Positions 52,616 to 61,652 are shown, numbered from the stretch's first letter. The stretch is 64,000 nucleotides of DNA from Antarcticimicrobium sp040365005 (GCF_040365005.1 NZ_BAABWV010000001.1:62001-126000); one strand, 5' to 3'. The notes: a model not told the origin generated them from the sequence alone. Made by a program: numbers and translations.

Positions 52616-53761
52616 TCAGAGGAACACCCGCTCCACGAACCAGTAGCTGCCGATCAACGCGATCACCACCGAGGCCGGCACCGCGAGCCGCGCCCGGTAC
52701 CAGGTCTTGTTGGCGAACCAGAGACCGACAGCGAGAAAGGCCAGCGCGATCACCGTCAACTGGCCGATCTCGACCCCGACGTTGAAGCCGAGCAGCGCCG
52801 GAACGAACTGCCCCTCGGGCAGGCCGAACTCGCCCAGGACGCTGGCAAAACCCAGCCCGTGCAGCAGCCCGAAGCCGAAGATCACCAGCGGGCGCCAGCG
52901 GCTGAGCCTTTCGCTGAGGATATCCTCGACCGCGACATAGACGATCGAGGCCGCGATCAGCGGCTCGACGATGCTGGCAGGAAGGCTGACCCAACCCAGC
53001 GCCCCCAACGCGAGGGTCACCGTATGCGCCAGCGTAAAGGCGCTGACCTGCCACAGCAGCGGCCGCCAGTGGGTCGAGAGAAAGAACAGCCCCAGCACGA
53101 ACAGGATGTGATCCAGCCCCTTGGGCAGGATGTGGTCAAAGCCCACCGGAACGTATTCGGCAAAGGCCTGCCAGCCGGTCTGGTCCGATCCGCCCTTCAG
53201 CGCGATCGGCGGGGTCTGGATGCCGCCGGCGATATAGCCGGTAAAGGGATCCTCCACCCCCTGCTGGCGCAACACCAGGTCGCCCGCCCCGAACGGCCAG
53301 GCCAGGGTGAGACTGTGGCTCCCCTCCGGCAGTCGCCCCCTCAGCACAAGGTGCGAGGCGCGCGGCAATCCCGGATCGCCGACCTCTGGAACGCTGACAT
53401 CCGCCACCTCCAGCGCAACCGGCCCGCCCGCCGTCACCCGGATCTGCCCGACCCAGGTTTCGGCAAAATCGCGTAGGCGCGGTGCGAACACCTCTGGCGG
53501 CTGCGCGCGCAGGCTGTCATAGAGCCCCGACCTTGCGGTGGCGTTCGTATCGGTCAACCCGTCCAGGTTGATTTCCGCAACAAAAGCCTCGGCATTCAGC
53601 CGAAGATCGAGGGTCAGGATCCCGTCGCGCACCGCCATGTCGGCGATGGTCGGGGTGACTTCATGCGCGCGCGCCATCGCGGTGCCGAACAGGATGCAGA
53701 GACTTGACAGCAGCGCCGCGGCGATCAGGTTCAAGCGGTAAGATCGGAAAGGATTGTACAT
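52616..53761 (-). CDS. HupE/UreJ-type membrane protein
   Basis: A 381-residue protein: signal peptide (residues 1-32, ending AMARAHE), a periplasmic domain of about 170 residues, then a C-terminal membrane domain. The latter has DHILPKGLDHILFVLGLFFLS, FTLAHTVTLALG and GFGLLHGLGFASVLGEFGLP, the His-containing helices of the HupE/UreJ family associated with nickel or cobalt uptake. It is divergent from a DUF4198 protein gene, and the two start regions overlap. Confidence 0.82.
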   Translation of the reverse strand: MYNPFRSYRLNLIAAALLSSLCILFGTAMARAHEVTPTIADMAVRDGILTLDLRLNAEAFVAEINLDGLTDTNATARSGLYDSLRAQPPEVFAPRLRDFAETWVGQIRVTAGGPVALEVADVSVPEVGDPGLPRASHLVLRGRLPEGSHSLTLAWPFGAGDLVLRQQGVEDPFTGYIAGGIQTPPIALKGGSDQTGWQAFAEYVPVGFDHILPKGLDHILFVLGLFFLSTHWRPLLWQVSAFTLAHTVTLALGALGWVSLPASIVEPLIAASIVYVAVEDILSERLSRWRPLVIFGFGLLHGLGFASVLGEFGLPEGQFVPALLGFNVGVEIGQLTVIALAFLAVGLWFANKTWYRARLAVPASVVIALIGSYWFVERVFL

Positions 53762-53762
53762 T

Positions 53763-54560
53763 TTGCCCCGCGTTTTCCCCGTTTTTCTGGCCGCGCTCTG
53801 GCTATTCGCGCGCCCTGCCCTTTCCCATGAGTTTTGGATCGCGCCGCAGAACTATCAAGTGGAAATCGGCGCGCCGCTTTTGGCGGACCTGCGCACCGGA
53901 CAGAATTTCAATGGCGCGGCCTACCCGTTCTTCGCCGCGCAAACCGCCCGGTTCGAACTGATCCGCGACGGCCGGGCCGAGGTTTACACCGGCCGCATGG
54001 GCGATCTGCCCGCGCTCTCCACCGCCGCCGGAGCTGACGGGCTGGTGGTGATCCTGCACCAGACCACGCCCTCGACCGTCGCCTACGCGACATGGGAGGA
54101 CTTCGCCGCCTTTGCCGCGCACAAGGATTTCCCGAACATCCGCGCCCGCCATATCGGCCGGGGCCTGCCCGAGGCCGGGTTCCGCGAGGTCTATACCCGC
54201 TATGCCAAGGCGCTGGTCGGGGTCGGTGCGGCGCGCGGGGCGGATTCGCCCACCGGCCTGGAGACCGAGTTCGTGGCGCTGGCCAACCCCTATACCGACG
54301 ACCTGACGGATGGTTTTGCGGTGCAACTGCTGTACCGGGGGGCACCGAGAGCGCAGGCGCAGATCGAAGTTTTCGACCGTGCCCCCGGGGGCGCCGTGAC
54401 GGTGACCCGCCTGCGCACCGACGCTGCGGGCAAGGCGATGATCCCGGTCACGCCGGGGCATGAGTACCTGCTTGACGCGGTGGTCCTGCGTCCCGCGCCC
54501 GGGGATGCGGCAGCGGCCTGGGAAACCCTCTGGGCGGCCATGACATTTTCCGCCCCCTGA
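53763..54560 (+). CDS. DUF4198 periplasmic protein (metal-uptake associated)
   Basis: A roughly 265-residue exported protein. After a short signal (ending PALSH) comes EFWIAPQNYQVEIGAPLLADLRTGQNFNG, the start of the DUF4198 domain often linked to Ni/Co transport; a carboxypeptidase-regulatory-like beta domain lies near the C-terminus (FDRAPGGAVTVTRLRTDAAG). There is no ATG; TTG at 53763 has AAAGGA eight bases upstream, and TTG 53754 is an alternative. Its start is two bases from the divergent HupE-like start. Confidence 0.75.
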   Translation: MPRVFPVFLAALWLFARPALSHEFWIAPQNYQVEIGAPLLADLRTGQNFNGAAYPFFAAQTARFELIRDGRAEVYTGRMGDLPALSTAAGADGLVVILHQTTPSTVAYATWEDFAAFAAHKDFPNIRARHIGRGLPEAGFREVYTRYAKALVGVGAARGADSPTGLETEFVALANPYTDDLTDGFAVQLLYRGAPRAQAQIEVFDRAPGGAVTVTRLRTDAAGKAMIPVTPGHEYLLDAVVLRPAPGDAAAAWETLWAAMTFSAP

Positions 54561-54608
54561 CCACCGGCGGCGCTTGCGCCCTTTGGCAAATGACGGCACA
54601 ACCGCTGC

Positions 54609-55508
54609 ATGAACTCGCCCGCGCCCTCTCCAATCCTGTGCATCGGCAGCGTCCTTTGGGACGTCATCGGTCGCTCTCCCGCCGCGATGCGGGAGGGGGC
54701 GGACATGCCGGGGCGGATCACCCGCCTGCCCGGCGGGGTGGCCTTGAACATTGCCATGGCGCTGGCGCGTCACGGGCTGCGCCCGACCCTGCTCAGCGCG
54801 GTTGGCCGCGACCCCGAGGGCGATGAGCTGATCACCGCCTGCGCCGGGCTTGGCCTTGTCACCGATCACATCCACCGTCCCGAAGATCTGCCCACCGACC
54901 GGTACATGGCGGTCGAGGCGGCCAACGGGCTGGTTGCCGCCATCGCCGACGCCCATACGCTTGAGGCCGCCGGCGCGCGCATCCTTGCGCCGCTTGTCGA
55001 TGGCACGCTGGGCGATCCCGGCGCGCCCTTTGGCGGGATCATCGCGCTGGACGGCAACCTGACCACGGCGCTGCTGGCCGAGATCGCCGAGAGCCCGGCC
55101 TTTGCCGCCGCCGACCTGCGCATCGCGCCCGCTTCGCCCGGCAAGGCGGACCGCATCGCGCGGTTCCTGCGCCACGGACGCAGCACGCTCTACCTCAACC
55201 TCGAAGAGGCCGGGTTGCTCTGCGATACCCGCTTCGAGTCCGCCGAGACCGCCGCCCGGGCCCTGCTGGCGAAAGGCGCCGTGCGGGCCCTGGTGACCGA
55301 TGGCGCCCGCCCCGCCGCCGACGCCCATCGCGACGGTGTTCTCAGCCTCGCGCCGCCGGAGGTCGCCGTAGCCCGCGTCACCGGCGCCGGCGATACCTTC
55401 ATGGCCGCACATATCGCGGCCGAGACCCGGGGGCACCCGCGTGACGCGGCGTTTCATCACGCGCTCGCCGCCGCCGCCCGTTACGTTTCAGGAGAGACAT
55501 TACATTGA
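54609..55508 (+). CDS. psuK: pseudouridine kinase (PfkB family)
   Basis: A 299-residue sugar/nucleoside kinase. PfkB features are LCIGSVLWDVIG, the GG-hinge RLPGGVALNIAMALARHG and the catalytic RVTGAGDTFMAAHI (Asp base). Pairing with psuG immediately downstream identifies pseudouridine as the probable substrate: the kinase makes pseudouridine 5'-phosphate. The stop overlaps the psuG TTG start by three or four bases. The start lacks a strong ribosome site. Confidence 0.85.
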   Translation: MNSPAPSPILCIGSVLWDVIGRSPAAMREGADMPGRITRLPGGVALNIAMALARHGLRPTLLSAVGRDPEGDELITACAGLGLVTDHIHRPEDLPTDRYMAVEAANGLVAAIADAHTLEAAGARILAPLVDGTLGDPGAPFGGIIALDGNLTTALLAEIAESPAFAAADLRIAPASPGKADRIARFLRHGRSTLYLNLEEAGLLCDTRFESAETAARALLAKGAVRALVTDGARPAADAHRDGVLSLAPPEVAVARVTGAGDTFMAAHIAAETRGHPRDAAFHHALAAAARYVSGETLH

Positions 55509-56419
55509 TTTACATGACATTTTCCGCCGAAGCCGCCCGCGCCCGGTCCTCGGGTCAACCGTTGGTGGCGCTTGAAAGCACGATCATCACCCACGGGATG
55601 CCCTATCCGCAGAACGTCGCCGTGGCGCTCCAGGTCGAGGCCGATATCCGCGCCGCCGGGGCGACCCCGGCCACCATCGCGGTGATCGAGGGCCGGCTGC
55701 ACATCGGACTCGAGGGCGAGTTGCTGCAGACACTGGGCAAGATGACCGATGTCGCCAAGCTGTCGCGCGCCGACCTGGCGCCCTGCCTGGCCAGTGGCGG
55801 CACCGGTGCGACCACCGTCGCGGCCACCATGATCGCGGCGAAACATGCCGGAATCTCGGTCTTTGCCACCGGGGGCATCGGCGGTGTGCATCGCGGCGCC
55901 GAAACCACCTTTGACATCTCTGCCGACCTGCAGGAACTGGCGCAGACGCCGGTCACCGTGGTCTCGGCCGGGGCCAAGTCGATCCTTGATATCGGCAAGA
56001 CGCTGGAGGTGCTGGAAACCCTCGGCGTGCCGGTAATCGTGCCGGGGCAAGAGGTGTTCCCGGCATTCTGGTCGCGCCGGTCGCCCTATGCCGCGCCGCT
56101 GCGGATGGACGATGCCGAAACCATCGCCCGCGCCCATGGCGCGCGCAAGGCGCTGGGCCTGCCCGGTGGCCAACTGGTAGCCAACCCGATCCCGGAGGCG
56201 GACGAGATCCCCTCCGAGGTGATGGCGCCGATCATCGCCGCCGCGCAGATGGAGGCCGAGGAACAGGGAATCACCGGAAAGGCGGTCACGCCCTTCCTGC
56301 TGGACCGGGTGTTCAAGGCGACGCGCGGCAAATCCCTGCGTGCCAACATCGCGCTGGTTCGGAACAACGCGGTGCTGGCGGCACAGATCGCCCAAGCCTT
56401 GCGCAGGGTTTCGACCTGA
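55505..56419 (+). CDS. psuG: pseudouridine-5'-phosphate glycosidase
   Basis: A 304-residue enzyme that splits pseudouridine 5'-phosphate to uracil and ribose 5-phosphate. VALESTIITHGMPYPQN, SGGTGATTVAATM and the catalytic Lys in VSAGAKSILD are family hallmarks. The likely start is TTG at 55505, nine to ten bases after AGGAGA and overlapping the psuK stop as TTGA. The ATG at 55514 is too far from that site. It completes a two-gene nucleoside-salvage operon. Confidence 0.9.
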   Translation: MIYMTFSAEAARARSSGQPLVALESTIITHGMPYPQNVAVALQVEADIRAAGATPATIAVIEGRLHIGLEGELLQTLGKMTDVAKLSRADLAPCLASGGTGATTVAATMIAAKHAGISVFATGGIGGVHRGAETTFDISADLQELAQTPVTVVSAGAKSILDIGKTLEVLETLGVPVIVPGQEVFPAFWSRRSPYAAPLRMDDAETIARAHGARKALGLPGGQLVANPIPEADEIPSEVMAPIIAAAQMEAEEQGITGKAVTPFLLDRVFKATRGKSLRANIALVRNNAVLAAQIAQALRRVST

Positions 56420-56507
56420 GGGCGGTTCCGAGGCTGTGCCGGAGGCCTGACCATTGTAGAGTGCCGGGCGAATCCATATCTTCGCCTTCGGACAGGATGG
56501 AACACCG

Positions 56508-57185
56508 ATGAACACCCCATTTGACGAGGAACCGCATCGCGGCCCGGGGCTTCTGGCCCGGCTTCGGGGGGCGTTCCTGACCGGGCTGGTGGTGATCGCC
56601 CCGGTGGGGCTGACGATCTGGCTGATCTGGTCGGTTGTGGGCTGGATCGACGGCGTCGTGCTGCCGCTGGTGCCGCAAACCATGCGCCCCGAGCAATACA
56701 TCGGCATCAACCTGCGCGGCGTCGGGGTGATCATCTTTCTGATGTTCACCGTCATCGTCGGCTGGATTGCCAAGGGGATCATCGGCCGGTCGCTGATCGG
56801 CTTTGCCGAACGTCTGGTCGACCGGATGCCGGTGGTGCGCTCGGTCTATTCCGGGATCAAGCAGATTTCCGAGACGGTTTTCGCCCAAAGCGAAAGCTCG
56901 TTCGAGAAAGCCTGCCTGATCCAGTATCCGCGGCGCGGGATCTGGGCCATCGGCTTCATCTCGACCACCGCCAAGGGCGAGGTGGCGCAGCGCGCCGAAA
57001 CCGGCGGCCGGCTGATCAGCGTTTTCGTGCCCACCACGCCGAACCCGACCTCGGGCTTCCTGCTGTTCTTTCCCGAAGAGGACGTGACCGAACTCGACAT
57101 GACGGTCGAGGATGCGGCCAAGCTGGTGATCTCGGCCGGGCTGGTCTATCCGAACGAAAAGGACCCGACCCGGCCGCCGGCGTGA
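56508..57185 (+). CDS. DUF502 family membrane protein
   Basis: A 225-residue protein with two N-terminal membrane helices (GAFLTGLVVIAPVGLTIWLIW and GVGVIIFLMFTVIVGWIAKG) and a soluble domain containing RMPVVRSVYSGIKQISET, FVPTTPNPTSGFLLFFP and MTVEDAAKLVISAGLVYP. These are the DUF502 family markers. Function unknown; proposals include small-molecule or envelope transport. An AGGATGG precedes the start. It is 97 bases before the tetrathionate-reductase-like gene. Confidence 0.85.
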   Translation: MNTPFDEEPHRGPGLLARLRGAFLTGLVVIAPVGLTIWLIWSVVGWIDGVVLPLVPQTMRPEQYIGINLRGVGVIIFLMFTVIVGWIAKGIIGRSLIGFAERLVDRMPVVRSVYSGIKQISETVFAQSESSFEKACLIQYPRRGIWAIGFISTTAKGEVAQRAETGGRLISVFVPTTPNPTSGFLLFFPEEDVTELDMTVEDAAKLVISAGLVYPNEKDPTRPPA

Positions 57186-57201
57186 TCCGGCCGGTTTCAC
57201 T

Positions 57202-57215
57202 TTGACCTCGATCAA
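57202..57215. promoter_or_regulatory. FNR-type box upstream of the octaheme cytochrome gene
   Basis: TTGACCTCGATCAA matches the FNR/FnrL pattern TTGAT-N4-ATCAA with one mismatch in the left half. It is centred about 74 bases before the start codon, so a promoter with transcription starting near 57250 would put the box at -41.5, the usual activating place. A -10 element there is weak. Confidence 0.65.
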
Positions 57216-57281
57216 GGTGCGGCCCGGCGATGTGTCAGAACATGCGCGGCAGAATTATCATTTCCAGCCGGGAGGTCTCCC

Positions 57282-58916
57282 TTGCCACCTCGTGTTTTGA
57301 CCGCCGTAGCCGTCGCGCTGTTCCTCGCGGCCACCGGCGCCCTCGCGCAGATGAGCGAGGCGCCCGGGATCCCCGGAACCGGCAGTACCGCCGACCATTC
57401 CCAGTTCAAGATCCTGCAGCAGGAGTTCAGCTCCGGCCCGGCGGTGACCGAGGCCTGCGTCAAATGCCATACCGAGGCCGACGACCAGGTGATGCACTCG
57501 ATCCATTTCACCTGGGAGTTCGAGCATCCGGGGACCGGTCAGTTGCTGGGCAAACGCAACGTGATCAACGCCTTTTGCGGCAACGTCGTGGGCAACGAAC
57601 CGCGCTGCACCTCCTGCCATGCCGGCTATGGCTGGGACAACATGAACCAGAGCCCGCAACAGGAGTCGGTGACGCCCGACTGCCTTGTCTGCCACGATCG
57701 CTCCGGCGAATACACCAAGAGTTCAACCGGCGCCGGGATGCCGCCTCTGGCCCCGGTCAAGCCGGGCACCAAGACCATCACCGGCGCCGATGCCTGGCCG
57801 GTCGATCTGTCCAAGGCGGCGCAAAGCGTCGGCATGCCGGGGCGCGAGAATTGCGGCCAGTGCCATTTCTACGGCGGCGGCGGCGACAATGTTAAGCACG
57901 GCGACCTGTCCTCGGTGCTGTTCAACCCGTCGCGCGACGTCGACGTGCACATGTCGCCCGATGGCGGCAACATGGTCTGTTCCGACTGCCATGTCAGCGA
58001 TCAGCACAGCTGGGCCGGCTCGCGCTATGACGTCATGGCGGCCGACACCAAGGGGCCCGGCATGCCGCACCGGCGGCGCGATGTGGCCACCTGCCAGAGT
58101 TGCCACGGCACCGAGCCGCATCCCGTGACCCTGAAGGGCGTGAAGCTGAACGACCATACCGACAAGCTGGCCTGCCAGACCTGCCACATCCCCGAGTTCG
58201 CCCGCGGCGGCGTGGCGACCAAGATGGAATGGGACTGGTCCACCGCCGGCAAGATGGGGGCGGACGGCAAGCCGCTGACGCGCGAGGGTTATACCCAGGG
58301 CGACGGCAAGCATCGCCACACCTACCTGGCGACGAAGGGCGATTTCGTCTGGGAAGAGAACGTCGAACCGCTCTATGAATGGTTCAACGGACAGGTGGAA
58401 TACACCCTGAGCGACGAGACCATCGATCCGAGCAAGGTGGTCGAGGTCAACAGGATCACCGGTGACCCCGCGGACGGCAACAGCCGGATCTGGCCGTTCA
58501 AGCGGCTGGACGGGCGGCAGGCCTATGATGCCGGGTTGAACCGCCTTGCCTACAGTCACGTCTGGGGGCCGACCACCGACAGCGCCTTCTGGACCAACTT
58601 CGACTGGTCCAAGGCGATCGCGGCCGGGATGAAGGCGGCCGGCGCCGAGTATTCGGGCGAATACGGTTTCGTCGATACCCACATGTCCTGGCCGATCACC
58701 CATATGGTCGCGCCGGCCAAGGATGCGCTGGATTGCGCCGAATGCCACGCCGCCGACGGCCGCATGGACGGGATCGACGGGGTCTACATGCCCGGGCGCA
58801 CCCCGTTCAGCACCGCCGGGGTGCTGGGCCTTGCGCTGATCGCGGCGACCGCGCTGGCACTGGGCATCCATGCCTTGGGACGGATTTTCACTGGCAAGGA
58901 CGGAGACGCGTCATGA
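57282..58916 (+). CDS. octaheme tetrathionate reductase-like cytochrome c
   Basis: A 544-residue periplasmic multiheme cytochrome. After a signal peptide ending LAQMS there are eight CxxCH motifs, at about residues 59, 109, 134, 191, 233, 271, 298 and 485. The spacing and motif HSIHFTWEF match octaheme tetrathionate reductase (OTR) of Shewanella, which can also reduce nitrite and hydroxylamine in vitro. A C-terminal membrane helix (about 513-533) anchors it, unlike soluble OTR. Start is TTG at 57282, six bases after GGGAGG. It is coupled by ATGA to a cytochrome b gene and lies 67 bases after an FNR box, pointing to low-oxygen respiration. Confidence 0.85.
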   Translation: MPPRVLTAVAVALFLAATGALAQMSEAPGIPGTGSTADHSQFKILQQEFSSGPAVTEACVKCHTEADDQVMHSIHFTWEFEHPGTGQLLGKRNVINAFCGNVVGNEPRCTSCHAGYGWDNMNQSPQQESVTPDCLVCHDRSGEYTKSSTGAGMPPLAPVKPGTKTITGADAWPVDLSKAAQSVGMPGRENCGQCHFYGGGGDNVKHGDLSSVLFNPSRDVDVHMSPDGGNMVCSDCHVSDQHSWAGSRYDVMAADTKGPGMPHRRRDVATCQSCHGTEPHPVTLKGVKLNDHTDKLACQTCHIPEFARGGVATKMEWDWSTAGKMGADGKPLTREGYTQGDGKHRHTYLATKGDFVWEENVEPLYEWFNGQVEYTLSDETIDPSKVVEVNRITGDPADGNSRIWPFKRLDGRQAYDAGLNRLAYSHVWGPTTDSAFWTNFDWSKAIAAGMKAAGAEYSGEYGFVDTHMSWPITHMVAPAKDALDCAECHAADGRMDGIDGVYMPGRTPFSTAGVLGLALIAATALALGIHALGRIFTGKDGDAS

Positions 58917-59566
58917 CCGAACGGTTCGTCAAGATCTATCCGCGTTTCGAACGCTTCTGGCACTGGACGCAGATGGCGCTGATCTTCGTGCTGATGTTCA
59001 CTGGGCTGGCGGTGACCGGGCTGAACGGGCTGATGCCCTTTGGCCCGGCGGTGATGCTGCATATCATCACCGCGCTGGCGCTGATCCTGCTGTGGGTCTT
59101 CGCCATCTTCTGGCACATCACCACCGGCACCTGGGTGCATTACGTGCCCACCACCGAGGGGCTGTTCAAGGTCGCCCGTTTTTATGCCTGGGGCATCTTC
59201 AAGGGCGAGAAACACCCCTATCGCAAGGCCTATTGGCGCAAGCACAACCCGTTGCAGGCGCTGACCTACCTGGCGCTGAAATTGGTGCTGTTCCCGGCGA
59301 TCTGGGTCACCGGGGTGATCTACCTGACCTATAATTTCTGGGACAGCGTGCCCAATGCCACGCTGTGGCTGACCATCGTGGCCAACCTGCACCTGCTGGC
59401 CGGCTTTGCCATCGCCGCCTTTGTCATGGCGCATGTCTACCTTTTGACGGTCGGCGGATCGTTCCGCGCCCACGTCCGGCCCATGGTCACAGGGTTCGAC
59501 AAGGTGGACCTGACGCCCGAGGAAGAGGCCTATCTCGAGCAGGACGAGCCGGTGCGCATCCGCTGA
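58913..59566 (+). CDS. membrane cytochrome b subunit (b561/thiosulfate reductase type)
   Basis: A 217-residue protein with about four or five membrane helices. Candidate heme b ligands are in FERFWHWTQMALIF (residue 16), MLHIITALALILLW and WHITTGTW, and ANLHLLAGFAIAAFVMAHVYL. It resembles the cytochrome b subunits of thiosulfate/formate dehydrogenase complexes. It overlaps the octaheme gene by four bases and probably passes quinol electrons to it. Confidence 0.85.
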   Translation: MTERFVKIYPRFERFWHWTQMALIFVLMFTGLAVTGLNGLMPFGPAVMLHIITALALILLWVFAIFWHITTGTWVHYVPTTEGLFKVARFYAWGIFKGEKHPYRKAYWRKHNPLQALTYLALKLVLFPAIWVTGVIYLTYNFWDSVPNATLWLTIVANLHLLAGFAIAAFVMAHVYLLTVGGSFRAHVRPMVTGFDKVDLTPEEEAYLEQDEPVRIR

Positions 59567-59572
59567 ACCGTC

Positions 59573-60607
59573 TCAGCCGAACATCTCTTCCAGGTTGACG
59601 CTGTGGCGTAGCCCGATGTTTGGCGCATCGCGATCAAGGAAGGTCTGCGCCGACGCGCGTCCGGCCTCTTTCAGACGGGCCAGGACCGACGGGGTCGGCA
59701 CCACCTTGGTCGCGATCGAAAGCTCCTGCATCAGGGCATCGTCAGCGATCATGTGGACGAAGATCCGCGCAACCCGGTCGTCCCTCAGCGCGTTCTCGTC
59801 CATGACCTGTTGCGCGTAATGGATCGCCCGCAATTCTCGCAGCAGCGAGGAGTTGAAGCTGATCTCGCTGATCCGGTTCTCGATCTCCTGCGGCGATCTG
59901 GGCACCTCGGGGCGTTCCAGCGGGTTGATGTTCACCACCACCACGTCGGGGGGCAAATGCGGCTTGAACAGCGGGAACAGCGCCGGGTTGCCGGTATAGC
60001 CACCGTCCCAATAGGCCTCGACCTCGCCGGTCTCGGGGTCCTCGATCTCGACCGCCTGGAACAGGTTCGGCAGGCAGGCCGAGGCGAGCACCGCCTCGGT
60101 GCTGATATCGCGGCCTGAAAACACCCGGATCTTGCCGGTACGGACCCGCGTGGCACAGATGAACAGTTCCGGCGCCGCATCGGCGCAGACCCGGTCGAAA
60201 TCCATCGCCCGCACCACCGGGTCCAGCGGATTGAGGTAGAAGGGGCCATAGGCATAGGGCGAGACCAGCCGCGTCCAGGCATCGGCCAGCGAGAACGGCA
60301 GCGAGTACTCGATCCCGCGTGCCATCTGCGCCGGCTCCAGCACACCGGCCCAGTTGCTCAGCCGCATGTCGCCCACCGCCCCCATCCGGCCCCAGAGCCA
60401 GTCGAGGTTTTCGCGCGCGCCCTCGCGCCCGCCCGAGACCATCCCGGCCTTGAGCGCCGCCGCGTTCAGCGCCCCGGCCGAGGTGCCGGTAATCGCCGCG
60501 ATCTCCAACGTCTCGTCTTCCAATAGCCGGTCGAGCACGCCCCAAGTGAAGGCGCCATGCGCGCCCCCACCCTGCAGCGCGAGGTTGATGACCCGTTTCT
60601 TGGTCAA
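59573..60607 (-). CDS. patatin-like phospholipase/esterase
   Basis: A 344-residue patatin-fold hydrolase. The oxyanion motif NLALQGGGAHGAF opens the protein, the nucleophile is in ITGTSAGALNAAAL (GTSAG), and the Asp of the dyad is in YWDGGYTGNPALFPLF (DGG). The start is TTG at 60607, overlapping the bdhA stop as TTGA; no ATG or GTG lies nearby in frame. Linkage to bdhA in many Rhodobacteraceae suggests a role in intracellular storage-polymer or lipid turnover, which is inference. Confidence 0.85.
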   Translation of the reverse strand: MTKKRVINLALQGGGAHGAFTWGVLDRLLEDETLEIAAITGTSAGALNAAALKAGMVSGGREGARENLDWLWGRMGAVGDMRLSNWAGVLEPAQMARGIEYSLPFSLADAWTRLVSPYAYGPFYLNPLDPVVRAMDFDRVCADAAPELFICATRVRTGKIRVFSGRDISTEAVLASACLPNLFQAVEIEDPETGEVEAYWDGGYTGNPALFPLFKPHLPPDVVVVNINPLERPEVPRSPQEIENRISEISFNSSLLRELRAIHYAQQVMDENALRDDRVARIFVHMIADDALMQELSIATKVVPTPSVLARLKEAGRASAQTFLDRDAPNIGLRHSVNLEEMFG

Positions 60608-61377
60608 AGTGCGGTCCAGCCGCCGTCGACGCTGATCGTGGTGCCGGTGATCTGGGTGGCCGCGTCCGAGCACAGGAACACGGCGGTGCCGCCCAGTTGC
60701 TCGACAGTGGCAAAGGCCTTGCTCGGCTGGCGTTCCAGCATGACGTTCTTGATCACGTCCTCGCGGCTCATGCCGTATTCCTTCATGGTGTCGGGGATCT
60801 GCGCCTCGACCAGCGGGGTCAGGACGTAGCCCGGGCAGATCGCGTTGGCGGTGATCGGCTCCTGCGCGGTTTCCAGCGCCACGGTCTTGGTCATGCCGAC
60901 GATGCCATGCTTGGCCGCCACATAGGCCGATTTGTAGGGCGAAGCGGTCAGCCCGTGCGCCGAGGCGATGTTGACCACCCGGCCCCAGCCCGCCTTGCGC
61001 ATCAACGGCAGCGCGGCGGCGGTGGTGTGAAAGGCCGAGTTCAGGTTGATGGCGATGATTGCATCCCATTTCTCGACCGGGAACTCGTCGATCGGCGCGA
61101 CGTGCTGGATCCCGGCGTTGTTGACGAGGATGTCACAGGTCCCGGCCTGTTCGATCAGCGCGCGGCATTCGGCGCCCTTGGACATGTCCGCCTTGATATA
61201 GCGCGCGGTGACCCCGGTTTCCTTGGCGATCTGCGCCGCCAGCGCGTGATCCTCGTCCCGGTCGGTGAAGGAGTTCAAGACAACATCGGCCCCGGCGCGG
61301 GCCAGTTCCCAGGCCACGCCCAGCCCGATTCCTGAGTTCGATCCGGTGACGATGGCGGTTTTTCCGGTCAGTGACAT
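60604..61377 (-). CDS. bdhA: 3-hydroxybutyrate dehydrogenase
   Basis: A 257-residue short-chain dehydrogenase that interconverts (R)-3-hydroxybutyrate and acetoacetate, the last step in polyhydroxybutyrate use. AIVTGSNSGIGLGVAWELA binds NAD; the Ser-Tyr-Lys set is in VNIASAHGL and YKSAYVAAKHGIVGMTK; NAICPGYVLTPLVEAQIPD and the final SVDGGWTAL match BdhA. AAGGGGA lies upstream of the start. The stop overlaps the patatin gene. Confidence 0.9.
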   Translation of the reverse strand: MSLTGKTAIVTGSNSGIGLGVAWELARAGADVVLNSFTDRDEDHALAAQIAKETGVTARYIKADMSKGAECRALIEQAGTCDILVNNAGIQHVAPIDEFPVEKWDAIIAINLNSAFHTTAAALPLMRKAGWGRVVNIASAHGLTASPYKSAYVAAKHGIVGMTKTVALETAQEPITANAICPGYVLTPLVEAQIPDTMKEYGMSREDVIKNVMLERQPSKAFATVEQLGGTAVFLCSDAATQITGTTISVDGGWTAL

Positions 61378-61576
61378 CCTGTTCCCCTTTGCTTGATTTC
61401 ACGCGCATCCTGACATGCTGCACATGCGAAATATACATGAAAGCGGCGCCGGAAAACCCCGGCGGCGTTTTGTCCTTGCGGCGCAGGGCAGAAGGGGAAT
61501 AAGGCCGGGCATGGTCCACCCGGACCGACCGATGCCCCCCCCCGAGGGGCGATCCCGATCAACCGGAAACCTGCCC

Positions 61577-61605
61577 AAAAAAAACGCCCGCACAAGGCGG
61601 GCGTT
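61577..61605 (-). terminator. intrinsic terminator of the candidate small RNA
   Basis: Stem AACGCCCGC/GCGGGCGTT (61583-61591 with 61597-61605), loop of five, and eight A on the plus strand at 61577-61584, which is a U8 tail for a minus-strand transcript. Strong and oriented leftwards. Confidence 0.85.
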
Positions 61606-61652
61606 AAGTTATTGAGGCAGGTTTCATACAGGCAAGAAACCTATCGAGCAGT
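61577..61652 (-). ncRNA. candidate two-hairpin small RNA
   Basis: On the minus strand TTGGAG (61687-61682), 17 bases, then TATAAA (61664-61659) form a plausible promoter with start near 61652. The RNA would fold a stem AGGTTTC/GAAACCT (loop 10) followed by a nine-bp terminator stem and U8. No gene upstream on this strand needs that terminator, and bdhA lies 200 bases beyond it, so a free RNA of about 76 bases is likely. The -35 is only moderate. Confidence 0.5.

Noticed and set aside
60608..61069. N-terminal extension of the patatin-like gene
   Set aside because: It lies within bdhA in another frame and has no homology; the TTG at 60607 fits the coupled start.
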